64,000 nt of DNA from Acanthochromis polyacanthus (Eukaryota; Chordata; Actinopteri; Pomacentridae), in the NCBI RefSeq assembly GCF_021347895.1, contig NC_067113.1, positions 8,227,489 to 8,291,488 on the forward strand, given 5' to 3'. The position numbers were made by a program, and so were the translations under genes. Of the stretch, positions 48,532 through 62,344 are shown in pieces; positions within the stretch are counted from its first letter, which is position 1, and each line of letters begins with the position of its first letter. The notes beneath the pieces were generated by a model that was not told the DNA's origin, did no database searches, and worked only from the letters and a program-made list of their open reading frames with translations.

Positions 48532-50573
48532 TATTGGTGACATGACTGGTAATATATAATTACCAGATTAGACAAATACTTTAATCTGCCACATAAATGT
48601 TGCTGTCACATTTGTCTTGGGAGAAACAACTTTAACAATCACCACATGTATGATAATACATGCAGCTCCTCTAATTTGTCTTTTGATTATGTTAATCCAC
48701 AGTTGGAGGGCTATCAAGCTGCTGAATGAGGACAGCAGTGCATCTGGGGTAAACTCAGATGATCTCAGAGGCTCGTCTTATTGTTCCTTGAAATGAACTA
48801 AATATGTTCCTTAATAAAGTTCGCAAAAATGATTCTGAAAGCACAGCTGTGAGAGAAAGTCTCTACGTGTCCATATGTGTCAATAAAACAGAAAACCTTT
48901 TGGCCTCTGAAGCTGCTCTCATCGTCCGTCAGTCCAGCAGTTAAATTATGCCAAAGCATTTTCTGTCTGCTTCAAGGCGAGAGTCCTGATTGCCTCATCA
49001 CTGCCAGCCAACACTCCATGCCAAATACAGCCCTTATCTGAAATACTTGCCAATCAATCATAGGCACAAACTTTCCCATCTGATGGATGCTGGAAACCCA
49101 CAGAGCGCATCCAGATGGTGTCAGAATTCAAAGCCGCTTCCCTGATCTCCATTTTAGGCTCAGCGTTTCTTGTTGCAGACTTGCCATTTTCTCAACACGT
49201 TCCTGTCATCACATCTATCTGCACATAGATATCTGCTATTCAGACTAATGACCATCTGCATGTGTCCTGGTCCTTTGAGGTGGCCCTACGCTTTTGCTGA
49301 GTTTTCTCCTTAATAGGGAAAGTGATAACTTCTTTCAATTAATACAACGCAGAGTCAGATGGATGTTAAAAGAACCAGAACTGCTAGGTGTAACTGTTTC
49401 CTAAGTGTGGGAAGAGATATTCTGAGTTGTAGAGGCGCCACATTTTGCATTTGACACCAATCTTGTTTGAGCCTCTCATTTATGGGCTCCTGTTTTTGCA
49501 GTGTGGCTAAAGGCCTCAGGGCAGAAAGAGAAATACAACACACCTGAGCTTGGAATACACAAATACAGACACAGCCAAGCGCCTCTTCACAACTTATGCA
49601 TTGTTTTTCAAAAAAAAACAACAGCTCAGTCCGTCCCTTTATGCAAACCAGTCATGTTTTTTGAGACATTCTCAGCTATTTTTCCCATCAAACTCGCCTC
49701 CCCCCTTTCAAAGCTTGTCAAGTCTGGTTAAGCAGTGTGTCAGGAATGAATAGACAGAGGCCGATTAGTTCGCCTTCTCTCTTCCTCACTGCTCCATGCA
49801 ATCATCTCTTTGCCATTTTTAACATCTCCGATGACAGATAGATTGCTCGCAGCATTTCCTGTCCTCGTTGGATTTGCTTTACCCCTTTCTTGCCCCGTCT
49901 TTTGGCGGTTGAGTGCCATGAGTGTTCACCGTCCAGAAAGTTCTGCCAGTGAATTGAAGGGTGTAAGACACATGGCTCAGTGGGTTCTTGTAGGAATTTT
50001 TATTCATTTTTTAATTATTTTACTTTTGTCCCCAGTGAGCTCATTTGAAGTCAGATTTTGAAGAGTGGAATGGTTTATGAACATAGTCTCAGTTCAGCAT
50101 CCTTTGCTGTTCTCCCTTTTTTATTTTTGTTCTCTTTTTTTCTCCGATCTCTTGATAGGACTCTCACTTCTAGTTAACACTGACAGGGCTCATCATTTGC
50201 CTGAAATCACTAGGAGTTCAGTCATAAGGTAGAGAACTTCAAAAATCTGAATTGTGAAGAGAAAAAGACAGTGCAGGGTTTTCTCTGTCTGTCAGTCACT
50301 GAAACCTTTGGCTCTTTTTGGATGAAGGCTCCAGAAGATTCAGACACAGTCACAGTCTAAAGTTTATTTTTAGGGTGTGGTGGTAGGATGCTGCATAGCA
50401 AACTGAAACCCGCTGAAACAAAAATTGACAGTGTGTCATCTGACCACAGCTGAAAGCAAAGAAAATCTACTTTTTGACCGTGTCCATATGTGCTGCTTTA
50501 CTTACTGGAGGACACATGTAGAGTGAAGTAAGTCAGCAGTATGGTTGAGTATTTCCACAGTGAACCTGCATTT
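48532..50573. other. Non-genic DNA
   Basis: No gene or repeat end recognised. The frames at 49355-49753 on both strands have no family resemblance. Confidence 0.45.
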
Positions 50574-50928
50574 GGGCTGCACGATGACTTGGTGTCGCTT
50601 TGCAGCTAGAAGATCCTGGTTCGCATTCCGGCCTGGACGTGGGATCTCTGCATGGACTTTGTATGTTCTCTCTGTGCATGTGTGGGTTTTCTCCAGGTAC
50701 TTCAGCTTCCTCCCACAGTCCAAAAACACGCTGAGGTTAATTGGTGATTCTAAATTGTCCGTAGGTGTGACTGTGAGTGTGATTGCTTGTCTCTATACAG
50801 TATGTAGCTCTGTGACAGACTGGTGACCTGTCCAGGGTGCCAATGCCTTCACCCTAAGTCAGCTGGGACAGACTCCAGCTCTCGCAACCGATGAAGTGGT
50901 GTACAGCTCATGGATGGATGGATGGATG
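50574..50928 (+). mobile_element. SINE-like copy E, near complete
   Basis: Head GGGCTGCACGATGACTTGG, B-box-like CTGGTTCGCATTCCG, the body 'ggactttgtatgttctctctg...cctcccacagtccaaaaacacgc', and the end 'agctcatggatggatggatgg' with a short ATGG tail. Colinear with copy B over its whole length. Confidence 0.85.
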
Positions 50929-51000
50929 TTTGTTTCCTCCAACTGCCTGTGTCAGATTCTTTCCTTTTGACCTTAATGAATACCTGCAGCATCTCACATC
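50929..51000. repeat. Dispersed repeat X, copy 3 (3' part)
   Basis: 'tgtttgtttcctccaactgcctgtgtcagattc...ttaatgaatacctgcagcatc' aligns with about 15,133-15,202 downstream of copy 1, sharing AATACCTGCAGCATC exactly. It starts directly at the 3' end of SINE-like copy E. Confidence 0.5.
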
Positions 51001-51065
51001 TCTTTCCTACTGGTCCATTTAAAGGGTCAGTTCACTACTTTCTTCTCCAATACTTCTATTTCTCT

Positions 51066-51232
51066 TTAATTCTAAATTGCCCGTTGGTATGAGTGTGAGT
51101 GTGGTTGCTGGTTTGTATATGTAGCACTGTGATAGATTGTTACCTGTCCAGTGTGCCCCCTGCCTTCACCCTAAGTCTGCTGGGATAGACTAATGAGGAT
51201 TAAGCAGTGTAGATAATGGATGGATGGAAACT
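51066..51232 (+). mobile_element. SINE-like copy F, 3' fragment
   Basis: 'ttctaaattgcccgttggtatgagtgtgag' through 'gaggattaagcagtgtagataatggatgg' matches the 3' half of copy B. No head. Confidence 0.8.
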
Positions 51233-51470
51233 GCAGTGTACCAATGACAGTCCCAAAAACAGATATTCTGACTCATTAATATATAAACAAACCTAAAGAA
51301 TCGATCTGTTTTCTTACAGGCCAGGGCTTTCTCTATTATTATTCCTTTTCAGAATTGGTTCCCACTTCACAGTTGCATGGTGGAACTAATCCAATATTAC
51401 AACTTGCTGTTGTGTAGCGCATAAGAGTTACAACATAGCAACAGTATTTAAGCTGACTTGTGGATGAACT

Positions 51471-51687
51471 GGTGTGCTTGAGCTGCAGTGAGTGGGGAGG
51501 AATGGGTGGAAATAAAGACTTAATATATCTGCACAGTCAGAAGGAGGTGATGGTGCAGAGTTACATCTGAACCGCTTCAGGGCTTGAGGGGTTTACTTTC
51601 ATGGAAATAACCTTCTAAACATGTAATTTAGATACACACTAATGAGCTTTTAGGGGTTTAATCAATGACCTTGGATGGACTTTAAAA
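51471..51687. repeat. Dispersed repeat Y, copy 1
   Basis: 'ggtgtgcttgagctgcag', 'gagttacatctgaacc', 'tttcatggaaata', 'cttctaaacatgtaattt', 'ggtttaatcaatgac' and 'ggactttaaaag' occur in the same order at 63041-63236. Family not recognised. Confidence 0.7.
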
Positions 51688-54600
51688 GCTGTTAGAAGGG
51701 TGAAAAACCTTTAATTAGAAAAGAAGAGAAAGACACTAGATATGGGTAAAACTGTGCACACTTTTGGACATATTTGGCATTCATAGTGTTGCACAGCATG
51801 AAAATGATGGACACAACGGTGTGAAAAATGAAAGATAACTTCCAACACTGTCTACCTACTTACTGCACATGTACCTGATTGCTGTCTGGAGTGAGGTTGC
51901 TTATTAGAAAGTGACAGAAGATTACAATTAAAATTGATTTACATATGCCTTTAAGCCTCACCTATTTGCTTTTGTTCAAGCAAACTTGGCTGCATTTACC
52001 AATTTAGCAATGGTAACACGGAATCAATCTCACATTTAGCAATCTACAAGAATGGTTTATGGGTTTATATTTATGCATGGTCGTTTGGTAAGTGTGATAG
52101 CATGTATGTACATTAGATAGTGAGTGTTGGGACTTCAAGAAGTGAAAAGTAGTTACAACAGAGTCTGCTGAGCTTGTGTCCTACTCCATGTATTTTAACA
52201 GTTCCTCTTTAAAACACAGTGATATTTGCAGTGATTCCTCCACCTCATTATTTTAGTCTTTGCTAATAAGACTCAGGCTCACTTATTTGTTGTGAGAACG
52301 ATTTGAGAAACCAGAAAACGCTAATTGCTCGATTATTAAGTTACCTGTTGGTCTATAAGACTTCTGTTTAGAGGTCTAGTTTGTTTGCGCAGGGGAAAAA
52401 ATCTAAGTACAACAGTGAGTAAGATGAAGTAAATGCAAATACTGCTCAGTCATTCCGTACACAAGCACCACATGGTGATGGCATAACAGTGACACATTTT
52501 CCTCCAGAAGAATGAAAGTCAGAGAAATCAACAGCAGACGGATACGCTCAGCGGTCAGTCCAGTGATGAGTAAGGCCTGTTTGCATTAGTATGAGCACAC
52601 TCTCTTTTACACATCACTTCTCATCTGGTGAGGCTAAAGCTCCCATTAACTGTGCTGCTGAAGCATGAGAGCGCAGGTAGACACATGCTGCACAGATATG
52701 CAGCAGGGCCCTTTGAGAAGAGCCCTGAAAGGACTGTCAGAAAGAATCTGGGACTCAGCAAGTCTGGCAAGACAGCCCCAGTGAAGATAATAAGCAGCTG
52801 TGTCTTCACCAACTACCACTGTTTCATTTGCTGATCAATAACTCGGTCAATTAGCCAACTTACCCATGAGTTACTGTTTGCCCATGTACATAGCAGTAGT
52901 TGCGCCTGTCCTTCCAATCACAAGCACAAGGGTCACTTTAATTAAACATGGAAATTGCCCCCGGCTTCCTGTCCCCCTCCTGTCCCTCCTCCTCCCCTCT
53001 TCATCTACGTCTGTTTTTGTACTCGTTACAGCCGACACTGACGTGCAAATTGGCTCCATCTCGATCATCTCTCTCTTGTTGTGTTCCTTGCCCACTGCTC
53101 ATTAAATTGCAGTGTACTCAACTCAGGGAGAAAAAAAAATCTACTAAGGCTCTGATAGGCTGCTAATGTTTCCACATCAAGTGTCATTAATCACACTTTG
53201 AGAGCACTAAGCGACAAACTTTAGCAGCTTCGGTGTACTTAAGGGTCAAGAGAACTTAGATAATAATGCCTGACAGGTCAGTTTAGGTTGATGGTTAACC
53301 CTTCAGCTGCTAATAATTATCCAATGACTTGAGCTTGCTGTTGTGCATACTAAATCCTCATGCATCAGCTACTGAAAGGTTTTTTGCAAATAGGCTGTGA
53401 GGAATACAATAATGCGGTGCAGTTTTCCGATGCAACTGTAAACATACAGCATTAGTGTGTAAGTCAGCAGAAAGCAGAGACACGTGCAAATATCTAGCAG
53501 CATTAAAAACCCATCATCTTTATTGCTTCATGAACATTATTTTCACTGAAGCTGCAGAGAGCGTTCTTTAGCACCTCCTCCATCCCTTGTGTGAGATTTT
53601 GCCGCTCACCTTGCAGAGGTTATTTAGTTTCCTTAGTGCTGCAAAATAAGCAACAGCCTAAAGATTTCCATGAAACCGCGACGCCGTGTGTGTTGTCCTG
53701 CAGATTTTAATGTTGTTAAAGGAGAGCAGGAGGCACAATTGTCAAAGTCCATAATTGATTTTATAAATTCCTCTGGGGTCCAATAAATATCTGCTCTTGT
53801 TCAGCTGGAGAGCAGCAAAAACACTGAAAATCTGATTATGCAAAGCGCACAAAAATCACATTAACAATATTCATGAGATTATGATGATTTCTACAAATGT
53901 TCATCTCTTCATCGACTACAGACGGAAAATTAAATTGACCTTTGAATGGGCACGGTATGCCAAAGAATAGCAGCAGCGCTTAATGAAAGTCAAGCTCGAT
54001 GTATCTTTTTGCTATTATTTACTTATTGACATGGCATTTTGATTATTTTCGCTGTATCATTTTTACTTTGTGTCAGGCAGGACACTGGCCAACGCAATTT
54101 CCTCTTTGCTCGAGGGGCTGGCAGTATCCTAAAGGTTAGATTAGTGGGCTTGTCGCTTAAATGTCACTGGTTGAATCCTTGATCAGGTCTGTTATTGAAT
54201 ATCGATCAGTTTTATTGTCCAGCTTTGACAGCCAATGGCTCCTCTATTCCTACAGCTACGCAATAAGTGCAATGTCCTGGACATAAACTGCCTTTTCTTT
54301 TATCGTCCCTTTGATTTATTCATTTCAATATTGTGCTAATAATGTTTTAGTGCTTTAATTCTTTATTTAAAGGTGTAATGCTTCCCAGAGTCCCTGTTTC
54401 TGTCAGATGAATGAAGCAAGGTGTGCTGAAGAGTTTCATTAGATGGGGCTCATGTGGACTTTTTCTGCTGTCAAAATATTGTTGTCGAGATTTTTCCACC
54501 TTCACCACAGACAATGTGAGAAAAGCACAGTTTTTTGGCATGAAACATATATCAGTCAAACTTTAAACCCTGGATCAGCTGGGAAAGTTGGGAAAACTGA

Positions 54601-55743
54601 ATCATTAATGCTTGGCAGCAGTTGGAGAGCTTAGCAGAGTTGGCTTCAAGCGTGGTAGACTCAGGTTAAATTCCTGGAGTTGAGCTTTCTCTTTGTGGAC
54701 CTGCATGTTGCATGTTCTCCCATTTCAGTTTCAGTTACGTTTTAGGCATCGGTCCAAAACCTCGCAAGTCAGGTAGATTGAAAAGTCTCAAATTTCTGCT
54801 CATGTGTTACATCCGTGGTTCCAAATCCTTAATTGACAATAAATTTTAGTCTTTAAAGACATTTTTCAGGTAACTGAACAAATCTGCCCAGTGCAGTGAA
54901 CAGTTTGTAGTCATTTTTGCTTTTAAATGACAAAAGCATGATGTGTTATGAATGCTGCATACTAATAGGTATCCAGTGTGTCTGTTCAAGCCCACACCAC
55001 CCTCAATGTCCATGACTCACTCAAGTGAATACCCAGTCATAAATCTTTTCAAACCAAACAAACCAATGTTAAATGTTAATTATGCATTAAGATCAGCGTG
55101 GAGGCGTCATTTATATTTCTATTCACGTGTCAACTAGTCTTAATATGAAGATGCATGATTCTGCAGGCTGCTACTAAATGCTGCTACACCAGTTACTTTT
55201 CAGCATTTCTTTGTTTCTCACTGGGTTTCTTCTGCATATTCTCATATTTTCCATCTTCTTAAATCACACATGGACAAGCCCCTGAGGTGCGGCAGTAATT
55301 TTAGCGCTGCCTCCTCTGAATCATTTCTGTTCCCCGACAACTGTAATCTTATTTTATAGCAGCTGTCGGTCTGTTTTATTAACATTATTTATTATCCAGC
55401 TATGTGCCAGTGGAGTTTGCATATAACCTCGTGGCCATTAAATACGCTTCTTGCTCCTTTAATCAACATTAACCACAGGGGGAGGTACTTTAAGTGGCAT
55501 CTTTGAACGAGGTATTTACGCAACCGACACAAAAGCCTTAATGTGAAATCAATTTTCTCTTTTTAAACTGCACCTTCGCACAATCAGTGATGTAAATAGT
55601 GGAATTATTAAAAGGAAGTGATTTTTTTTGAACAGCCTACATTAATGATTGAATGTAGAACTTGGATTGATTTAATAAACAGGAAAACATGATTGAATAA
55701 TAGATATGATTGCATTAATTTCCAGTTTAAACAATGAAGGGTT
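51688..55743. other. Non-genic DNA with possible conserved non-coding block
   Basis: About 53,500-54,110 is free of simple repeats and mobile-element wording and has several AT-rich regulatory-looking words (TAATTGATTTTATAAATT, GATTATGCAAAG). It is a candidate conserved non-coding element only. The remainder is unremarkable. Confidence 0.35.
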
Positions 55744-56731
55744 TGTAGCAACCAATAATACTACCTGCCAAAAACATAATAATTTTGATCATTTTGAATG
55801 TAGTAAGCCAAAAACGTAATAACTAAACAATACTGTAGTAAAGTTTTGAAGCCAATAAACTAATAACATTTTGCCAATAATGTAATATGTTACTACGTTG
55901 TTGGTTGGTTATTGTTAATGGTCTAGCATTTTTTTTAAATCCTTGAAGAATGTAATATTGCATAAATAGGACTGCATTTCTTTTCTTCTATATGAAAGAA
56001 CCTAGAACTAAACAGAAAATGACTTCCATTAAAATTATAAAGCACTACAAGGCTGTTGGACCAACAGTGGTCTAAGATTATACATGAAACAGTCATTTAT
56101 GGATGAAAGCATGGATTCTTCTCCGTAATGTACAAAGTCAAGGACATTTACTGGGAGAAGAAATGTCAATTTTATGTTGATGTTTTCCCCTTAGTTCAAT
56201 ATGTTTACAATACTCTTTAGTTTTTGGAGTTAATTGCCATTATAGTGCCAGTCCAGCTGTTTAAATACAGTTTTAAGTGAAGGCTGAATTGTTTTTCCTC
56301 CAGAAATGTTTGAAAAAATTTCTAATGATGTGGTAAATTCATTTGACAGTGCAACATCCAACAAAAACGCTGACATGGAATTATGAGTTTGCATGTCTAA
56401 ACAAATAAACAATATTCTAAATAATTTTTTTTTGACAACAAATAATTCTCAAATTGGCTCTTACAATCAAGATTAAGGACAATGAGAGCTACATGGTGAA
56501 TGAATATGACGACTATACCTATTTTGATGAACAAACTGCACAAAAATAGCAAAGAAAGTTTCATTTTCAATAAATGCACTCTGACTTATGTAATATAACA
56601 TTATAGGCTGCGGTTCTTACATTTTCAGAGGATTTTTTTAAACGATTTTTTAATGCTAGGCCTTTCACATAATAACCAGCCAATAATGTAACAGCTTATT
56701 ATTGATCGTTATTATGTTATTGGTTGCTACA
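55744..56731. mobile_element. 988-bp AT-rich inverted-repeat element
   Basis: The ends are exact 15-bp inverted copies: TGTAGCAACCAATAA on the left and TTATTGGTTGCTACA on the right. Both arms continue with short 'aataatgtaat' / 'cataataa' words. No convincing target duplication is visible, and no transposase is recognised inside. Similar 'ttattggttgctaca' repeats are common in fish genomes. Confidence 0.65.
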
Positions 56732-56981
56732 GGGGTGAATATCTTCACCTGAGCGACCCCCGTTTTCCATCTGATTTTTGAGAAAAATGCTTGAAGAGTC
56801 TGAAACACTTCCATGCGTTGGAAAGTTTCCCTGAATTCATCCAAGAGAACAGAGTCGTCAGTCACAGACGCACTCTCAGTCTGTCAGCGTTTTTCTCCGG
56901 TGACAGCAGTAATTCTAGACGCTTTGACAGACTTTCTGGTTCATGGTGCATTTCTACAGTGAAGACATCTGGCGACACCAT
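56732..56981 (-). other. Coding-like relic of unknown protein
   Basis: The minus strand opens with ATG at 56981-56979: MVSPDVFTVEMHHEPESL then RLELLLSPEKNADRL, 39 codons to a stop at 56864-56862. A one-base shift lets the reading continue as TDDSVLLDEFRETFQRMEVF then FFSKIRWKTGVAQVKIFTPV, up to the edge of the 988-bp element. The two halves fit together as one hydrophilic protein, which suggests a frameshifted exon or transposon gene cut by that element. Family not recognised. Confidence 0.35.
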
Positions 56982-59148
56982 GAACTCATTATCAGTCGTT
57001 ATTAATTAATTTCCTCTGTCGCAGCAAACAGGCCACACGTGCCTTCAGAGCACGCCGCAGGTTAAACTGGGTCATAGAAAACACCTTCAGTGCTGAGCAG
57101 TGCTCATTATTGTGGCAACATTTAGGTTACAAACAGCCCTTCATTCAGCCTTCTTCACAGAATACTGTGCTACTCTCTCTCCGTTTAAATAGAAGACCTG
57201 TGCTTGGCTCATCCTTGAATATTTATTACTGAGTTTCAGATCAGAAAAAAATGTCCTCTTTCAATGTTGTGTTTGAAAATGTCATGGACTCTGAAGGAAT
57301 TTATCATTACAAAATCAAAAAAAAATCATTTGAAGTCTGAAGAACATGAGGACTCTGATGTTAGATAATAAAAATAAAAAGAAGTAGAAATGTTTATGAG
57401 CTAGAGATCTCCAGCAACAGGGACATATAGGTGACTTCTAAGTGGGAGCTTTCATAGAGATCTTTTGCTGTCAGTTTGATTCTTAGATATACGATCATTT
57501 TCAGTAAATCCTTGTTCTTTTTTGCAGCGAGGTGAGACGAAGTGGTAAGATTACAGCAAGCATGCCGCAGTAGGAATAGCAAAATACTTGATAGTCCTTA
57601 AAATTTGCAAACACATACCATAAATACATTTTGAGTCTGTGTTGTCAATTTAAAGTTTACATGTAGCAGAGTCTGGTCCAAATGAATGGAAGTGTTTCTG
57701 ATCACAAGAAGCCACCATATATTTTACATCAGTCAGCAGAGGTGGAGGAGAATATGAGCCAGGCTGTTCTAATTGTTGTTGTAGAGCTTTTTTTGTTTAG
57801 AACATTGGGTTTTATTGGTTGAATTGACCAATTAGATTCAGGATATGAAGTCATGTAATTAAAATAGTACATGTTCAGACACTGTCCGGATCTGCAAAAC
57901 CAGGCCAGCTCCTGAGACATTCATCCCAGGGAGAAAAGCCTCATCTCCACCTCCCCAGTGGCTCTGATATCTCTGCAGCATGTTGGACATATAAGTATGG
58001 ATATAATACCTTATGGAAGAGAAAATTTGGTTTCAGGGTTAATGTATAAAATGTTTGATGCTGTATTAGTTTGCTTGAAAGGTGGAAGTCAGGGTTTATA
58101 TTTTTGCTGGATAAAAAGAATTTCAGACTTCGTATGTACAGATCTCACTGAATTTCAATAACAGTAAATATATTTAAATGAAATTAAATCAAACAGTGGC
58201 AAGATGATCAATCATACATCAGGAATTATAGCATCAACTGGTCTACTAAACTGACTGACAGAATGTTATAAATGACTATGTTGGTAACTGATTATTCTCA
58301 GTCTTTTTTAAGCAAAGATACTCTCTGCTTTCAGCTTCTTTTGCTGTTTTAACTTGTTACAAATGACTGTAAACTGAACAGCTTTAAAGCAGCAGTCTCA
58401 AAGATCTCCATTTGTTCTGTTAGGATAATTGCAGGTGTGTTCTCTTTACTGAGATCCAAACAGCGTCACCTGAGTGACACCTGTGTCAGTCAGCTGTCAG
58501 GTGGCTCCTGAGGCATGCAGCCATCGCAATTCAAAGCATTTCAGAAAAACCTCTGCAGTTCTTATGAGCTTAAAAAGTACAGTGAAGGCTTAGCTGGTTG
58601 TTTGGTAAGATTAAATCCATAGCAATTGGGAGCTCCTTCAAATGGACAACAGTGGCACCTTATCTGTTTGCGTGTTAGTGAACACATAAGTCTTTTTCAA
58701 ATGCTTCAACAATCTATAGAATTCTTCTGATTGTGTCACAAACTGTAGGTTTACATTCAGTACACTGAGAAAGAAGCTTCCACAGAGTGAAACTCATTTC
58801 TCATGAGGGTCTGATTGCTATATATTTGACCTTAGTTCTGTAACACATGTCACATTATAAAAGCAGCGATCAGCTTTAACCTGAAAATAATGAAGCACTT
58901 TGTTGTCTGAAAATAAGCCAATGAAAAAGAAACAGAGTGGCAGCTTATGAGCTTACAAGTGGGTTTGTTTTCACCAAGGCAAAAAAAAGGAAGTAATATC
59001 GTCTGACACGCGAAATAAACAGCAGTGAAAAAAATGGATGCTACTTCACACTCAGGTGTGTTGAAGAGCAAGTCTGTGGTGTTAGTTCTGTAAGAGGGTG
59101 AGCACACAGACAGTCACTAACTGTGTGCAGATTGTGACTGTGAACAGG
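56982..59148. other. Non-genic DNA
   Basis: No gene or repeat recognised. Confidence 0.5.
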
Positions 59149-59150
59149 TA

Positions 59151-59510
59151 AACTGCTGCTCAAAAGTTTGGGGTCACTCAGACAATTTCATGTTTTTCAT
59201 GAAAACTCACATTTTAATTCATGTGCTAACATAACTGCACAAGGGTTTTCTAACCATCAGTTTGTCTTTCAGCACCATTAGCTAACACAATGTAGCATTA
59301 GAACACAGGAGTGATGGTTGCTGGAAATGTTCCTCTGTACCCCTATGGAGATATTCCATTAAAAATCAGCCATTAAAAGTCATTTACTACATTAACAATG
59401 TCTGGACTGTATTTCTAATTAATTTATTGTTATTTTCAGTTTTTAAAAAACTGCTTTTCTGTCAAAAATAAGGATATTTCCAAGTGACCTGAAACTTTTG
59501 AATGGTAGTG
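59151..59510. mobile_element. Tc1-like non-autonomous element, copy 2 (complete)
   Basis: A 360-bp element between TA dinucleotides (59149-59150 and 59511-59512). The right end, read inward, is CACTACCATTCAAAAGTTTC. The left end is the diverged AACTGCTGCTCAAAAGTTTG then GGGTCAC. Interior matches 30008-30338 closely. No coding capacity. Confidence 0.9.
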
Positions 59511-59512
59511 TA

Positions 59513-62213
59513 CGTAGCCACAGACAGCCAGTTTGTAATGCTGTAAATGCAAAGATTTTTACAAGTAAACTGAGCCACCACTGTGTTAGCCAATTCAGTG
59601 ATTATGACTTAACAGACATTTATGTAATTGAAAATCTGAAAGTTTTAGACTGTTTAGAGGCAAAATAAGCAAATCACTGCAGGCTTGGAAAAACAGCAAA
59701 TTACATTTTTTTCATTATCTTTGTAACATTTTCTAGGCTATGGATCTTTGCTCTGAGATTACTGTCACACACACTTGTGTAAATAATTATGTGTCAAGAT
59801 CCGAGAATGGCTGAGTCGGTGATGTCGAGTGTTGTCCTCCTAAAAACGACTGAAATGCATCATTTGTATTCAGGACTGTGGGTTCGAAAGTTAAGCAATA
59901 TTCAAACTTTCAAGCTGGAACTAAATGTATTGCACATAAAGAAAACTCCTATAAAAAAGCTGAACTGAGAAAGTAGAATGCTTCCATACTTTACTGCTTT
60001 TCTGTTGGGTTCTTCTAACTAAACGTGCTGCATATGCGGCATATTTCAATTCTTCTGATGTTGTTAAATGTCCCACTGGTCCTACAGAGGCCATAGATGA
60101 CACAGCACATCTCTGCATATTAAAATCTTTTTCGCAATTATCTTTCCTGTATCAGCTCATAAGATTGAAAAGAAGGGTATGAGAAGCCAAACTCACACAC
60201 ACTGAATATAACCCAGTTCCTCCCATGGACACTTAATCCTCCTCAAGCAGTGGCTGAAAGCGATCAGGTCAAAAATAGGGCAATCTCCATAAGCATCAAT
60301 CTGTGGTGGAAGAACTTATTTTGCATAGTTCGAAATGTACCCTTTGAGACAAAGCACAAGAATAAGTGAGAAAATGAGACAGACGGCATGCAAGCAAAAT
60401 TGCTGGTGAGATAAAGAAAATATGAGGAGAAAAAAGGACAGGGAGGAGAAGGAGTTAAAGCATGAGAGCAGAAACAAGGAGCTGACAATAGGGAGTTGTG
60501 TTATTTACTCCAGTGCGCTCGAAACGGAATAAGTCTTGCCTCATCACGCCATCTGTTGTAATGTGTTTCCCTGCCTCATCTTTTTGTTCTCCTCTTCAAA
60601 TAATGACTCCTTTCTGCACACACACCTAAGAAAAAACGGTGAGAGGTAATACTGGCACAACAAGCCTGTCAGCATCATTATGAAGAATTCTTTTTCACAT
60701 GTCACCACGTGAAAATATTTTGGCATTCTGCAGTTTCCTGCCATGATTTGGTAACACCATTGCAAGTGAGATTAATACCTTCCCAGCAGCCATGATTGCT
60801 CTGTCTGTCCTGCACTAGACATGCAGGAGCCACGGCATGCCGAGAGGAAGATTCCATAAACAAAACTGCTTTTTCCAACTGACTGCTTCACTGGTTCTCA
60901 ATGAAGCAAAGCATGAGGCTCACGATTACTTGCATTCCATACATGCACAACAGGGAACAACGAGGCGCAAATGCGACTGTACATCACTGGGAGGAAACAA
61001 GTGCGGACGCAGTCGTCTTCATACATGAGATCATCTGTTTAAATGTGCTCTTCATGTAGTTGAGGGCTGCACTCTGCTGCTCCACTGTGAGGTTCATTAA
61101 ATATTTAAATGCCAAGTTAAGCATGAGGTGATGCCATGTGTTCAGTCCAGAGTGAGCAGAGCTACTAAACAACATGACATTTTTGAAATCCAATTTTCTA
61201 TTCAAGAGGGTTAACAGACATATTTCACTCTGGAAGGATAATTCAGCTCATTTTCAAACTGGATTTTTTTTTCTTTCATTTTTGATATCACTGCAGCTAA
61301 TTCTGTTAAAAAATTCTACAGATCACCAGAAAAGCTTGACTTAGCCTCTTCAGCAGTTGGACCCAGAAAAGATTAAAACACATCCTTCCAACAAAATAAT
61401 AATCACAGAAGAATAAGACCTGGCTTCAACCGATTTTCAATTATCCATCGCCTGAAGTTGGAGCATATTGCAGTATTGGATATGTCATTTTAACAAGCAC
61501 GAACTGAACTGCTCTAGTCCACTAATGCTGTGTTCACTGCATGCTTTGTATTCCGTAAATACAAGCTGCTGACTGGGGAGACTGTCAAGAGGCAATAACA
61601 AGGAGGGGATGTTTTTGCGAACTCTCGTATCTGCCACCTGAGAAACTAATTCAGGAAGTGTGGCAACACAAGCAATGAACACAGCAGCTAATCCTTGTGT
61701 CACTAGTCCACGGTGTTCAATTATTTTAATTAGTGAATAATTAATTGTAATGAAAGTTATTCTCACATTAATTCAGCATAACGGTGTTCTAACTGTAACC
61801 CTGTGATAATTGCTCTGTCACAGCTACTTTAAGTTATGGACAACTACAGTGTAAGTTATCAGAGAGAACATGCTTTAATCACACCGTAGGTTACCATACT
61901 TTGACATGCTGTGATTATGTAGTTGTACTTCAAGTTTAAAGCAATTTAAAGATCTCCTCTGGTGAAAATAAGATGCCCCCCCCCCCGTTAGCATGTCTAT
62001 ATGCTTGTTTTGCTTTTCAAATAAGCAGGGACTCAGAGACTCAAATGCAGGTTTATTTACAATGAAATACAGAAGACTACAACAGGAAGTGACTTCACTA
62101 CAGGTCATAGACTGGAAGTTGAGTAACTGAGCCTCCTTGCGGAGTGGTTGAATCATTGACCAGACTCAGTTTACAAAACAAGGAATTCCAGTGAATATCC
62201 AGAGTATCCAGTG
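59513..62213. other. Non-genic DNA
   Basis: Includes a short C run near 61,977-61,986. No gene recognised. Confidence 0.45.
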
Positions 62214-62343
62214 AAATCCCACACATGCACAGAGAGAACATGCAAACTCCATGCAGAAAGATCCAGGGAAGGCTGGGACATGAACCAGAGATTTTCTAGC
62301 TGCAAAACCAAACTGCTAACCACTACCCCACTGTGCAGCCCAA
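62214..62343 (-). mobile_element. SINE-like copy G, head and partial body
   Basis: Reverse complement begins GGGCTGCACAGTGGGGTAGT then 'ggttagcag', has CTGGTTCATGTCCC at the B-box position, then 'catggagtttgcatgttctc', and stops at 'gtgcatgtgtggga'. It is the only copy in minus orientation. Confidence 0.85.
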
Positions 62344-62344
62344 G

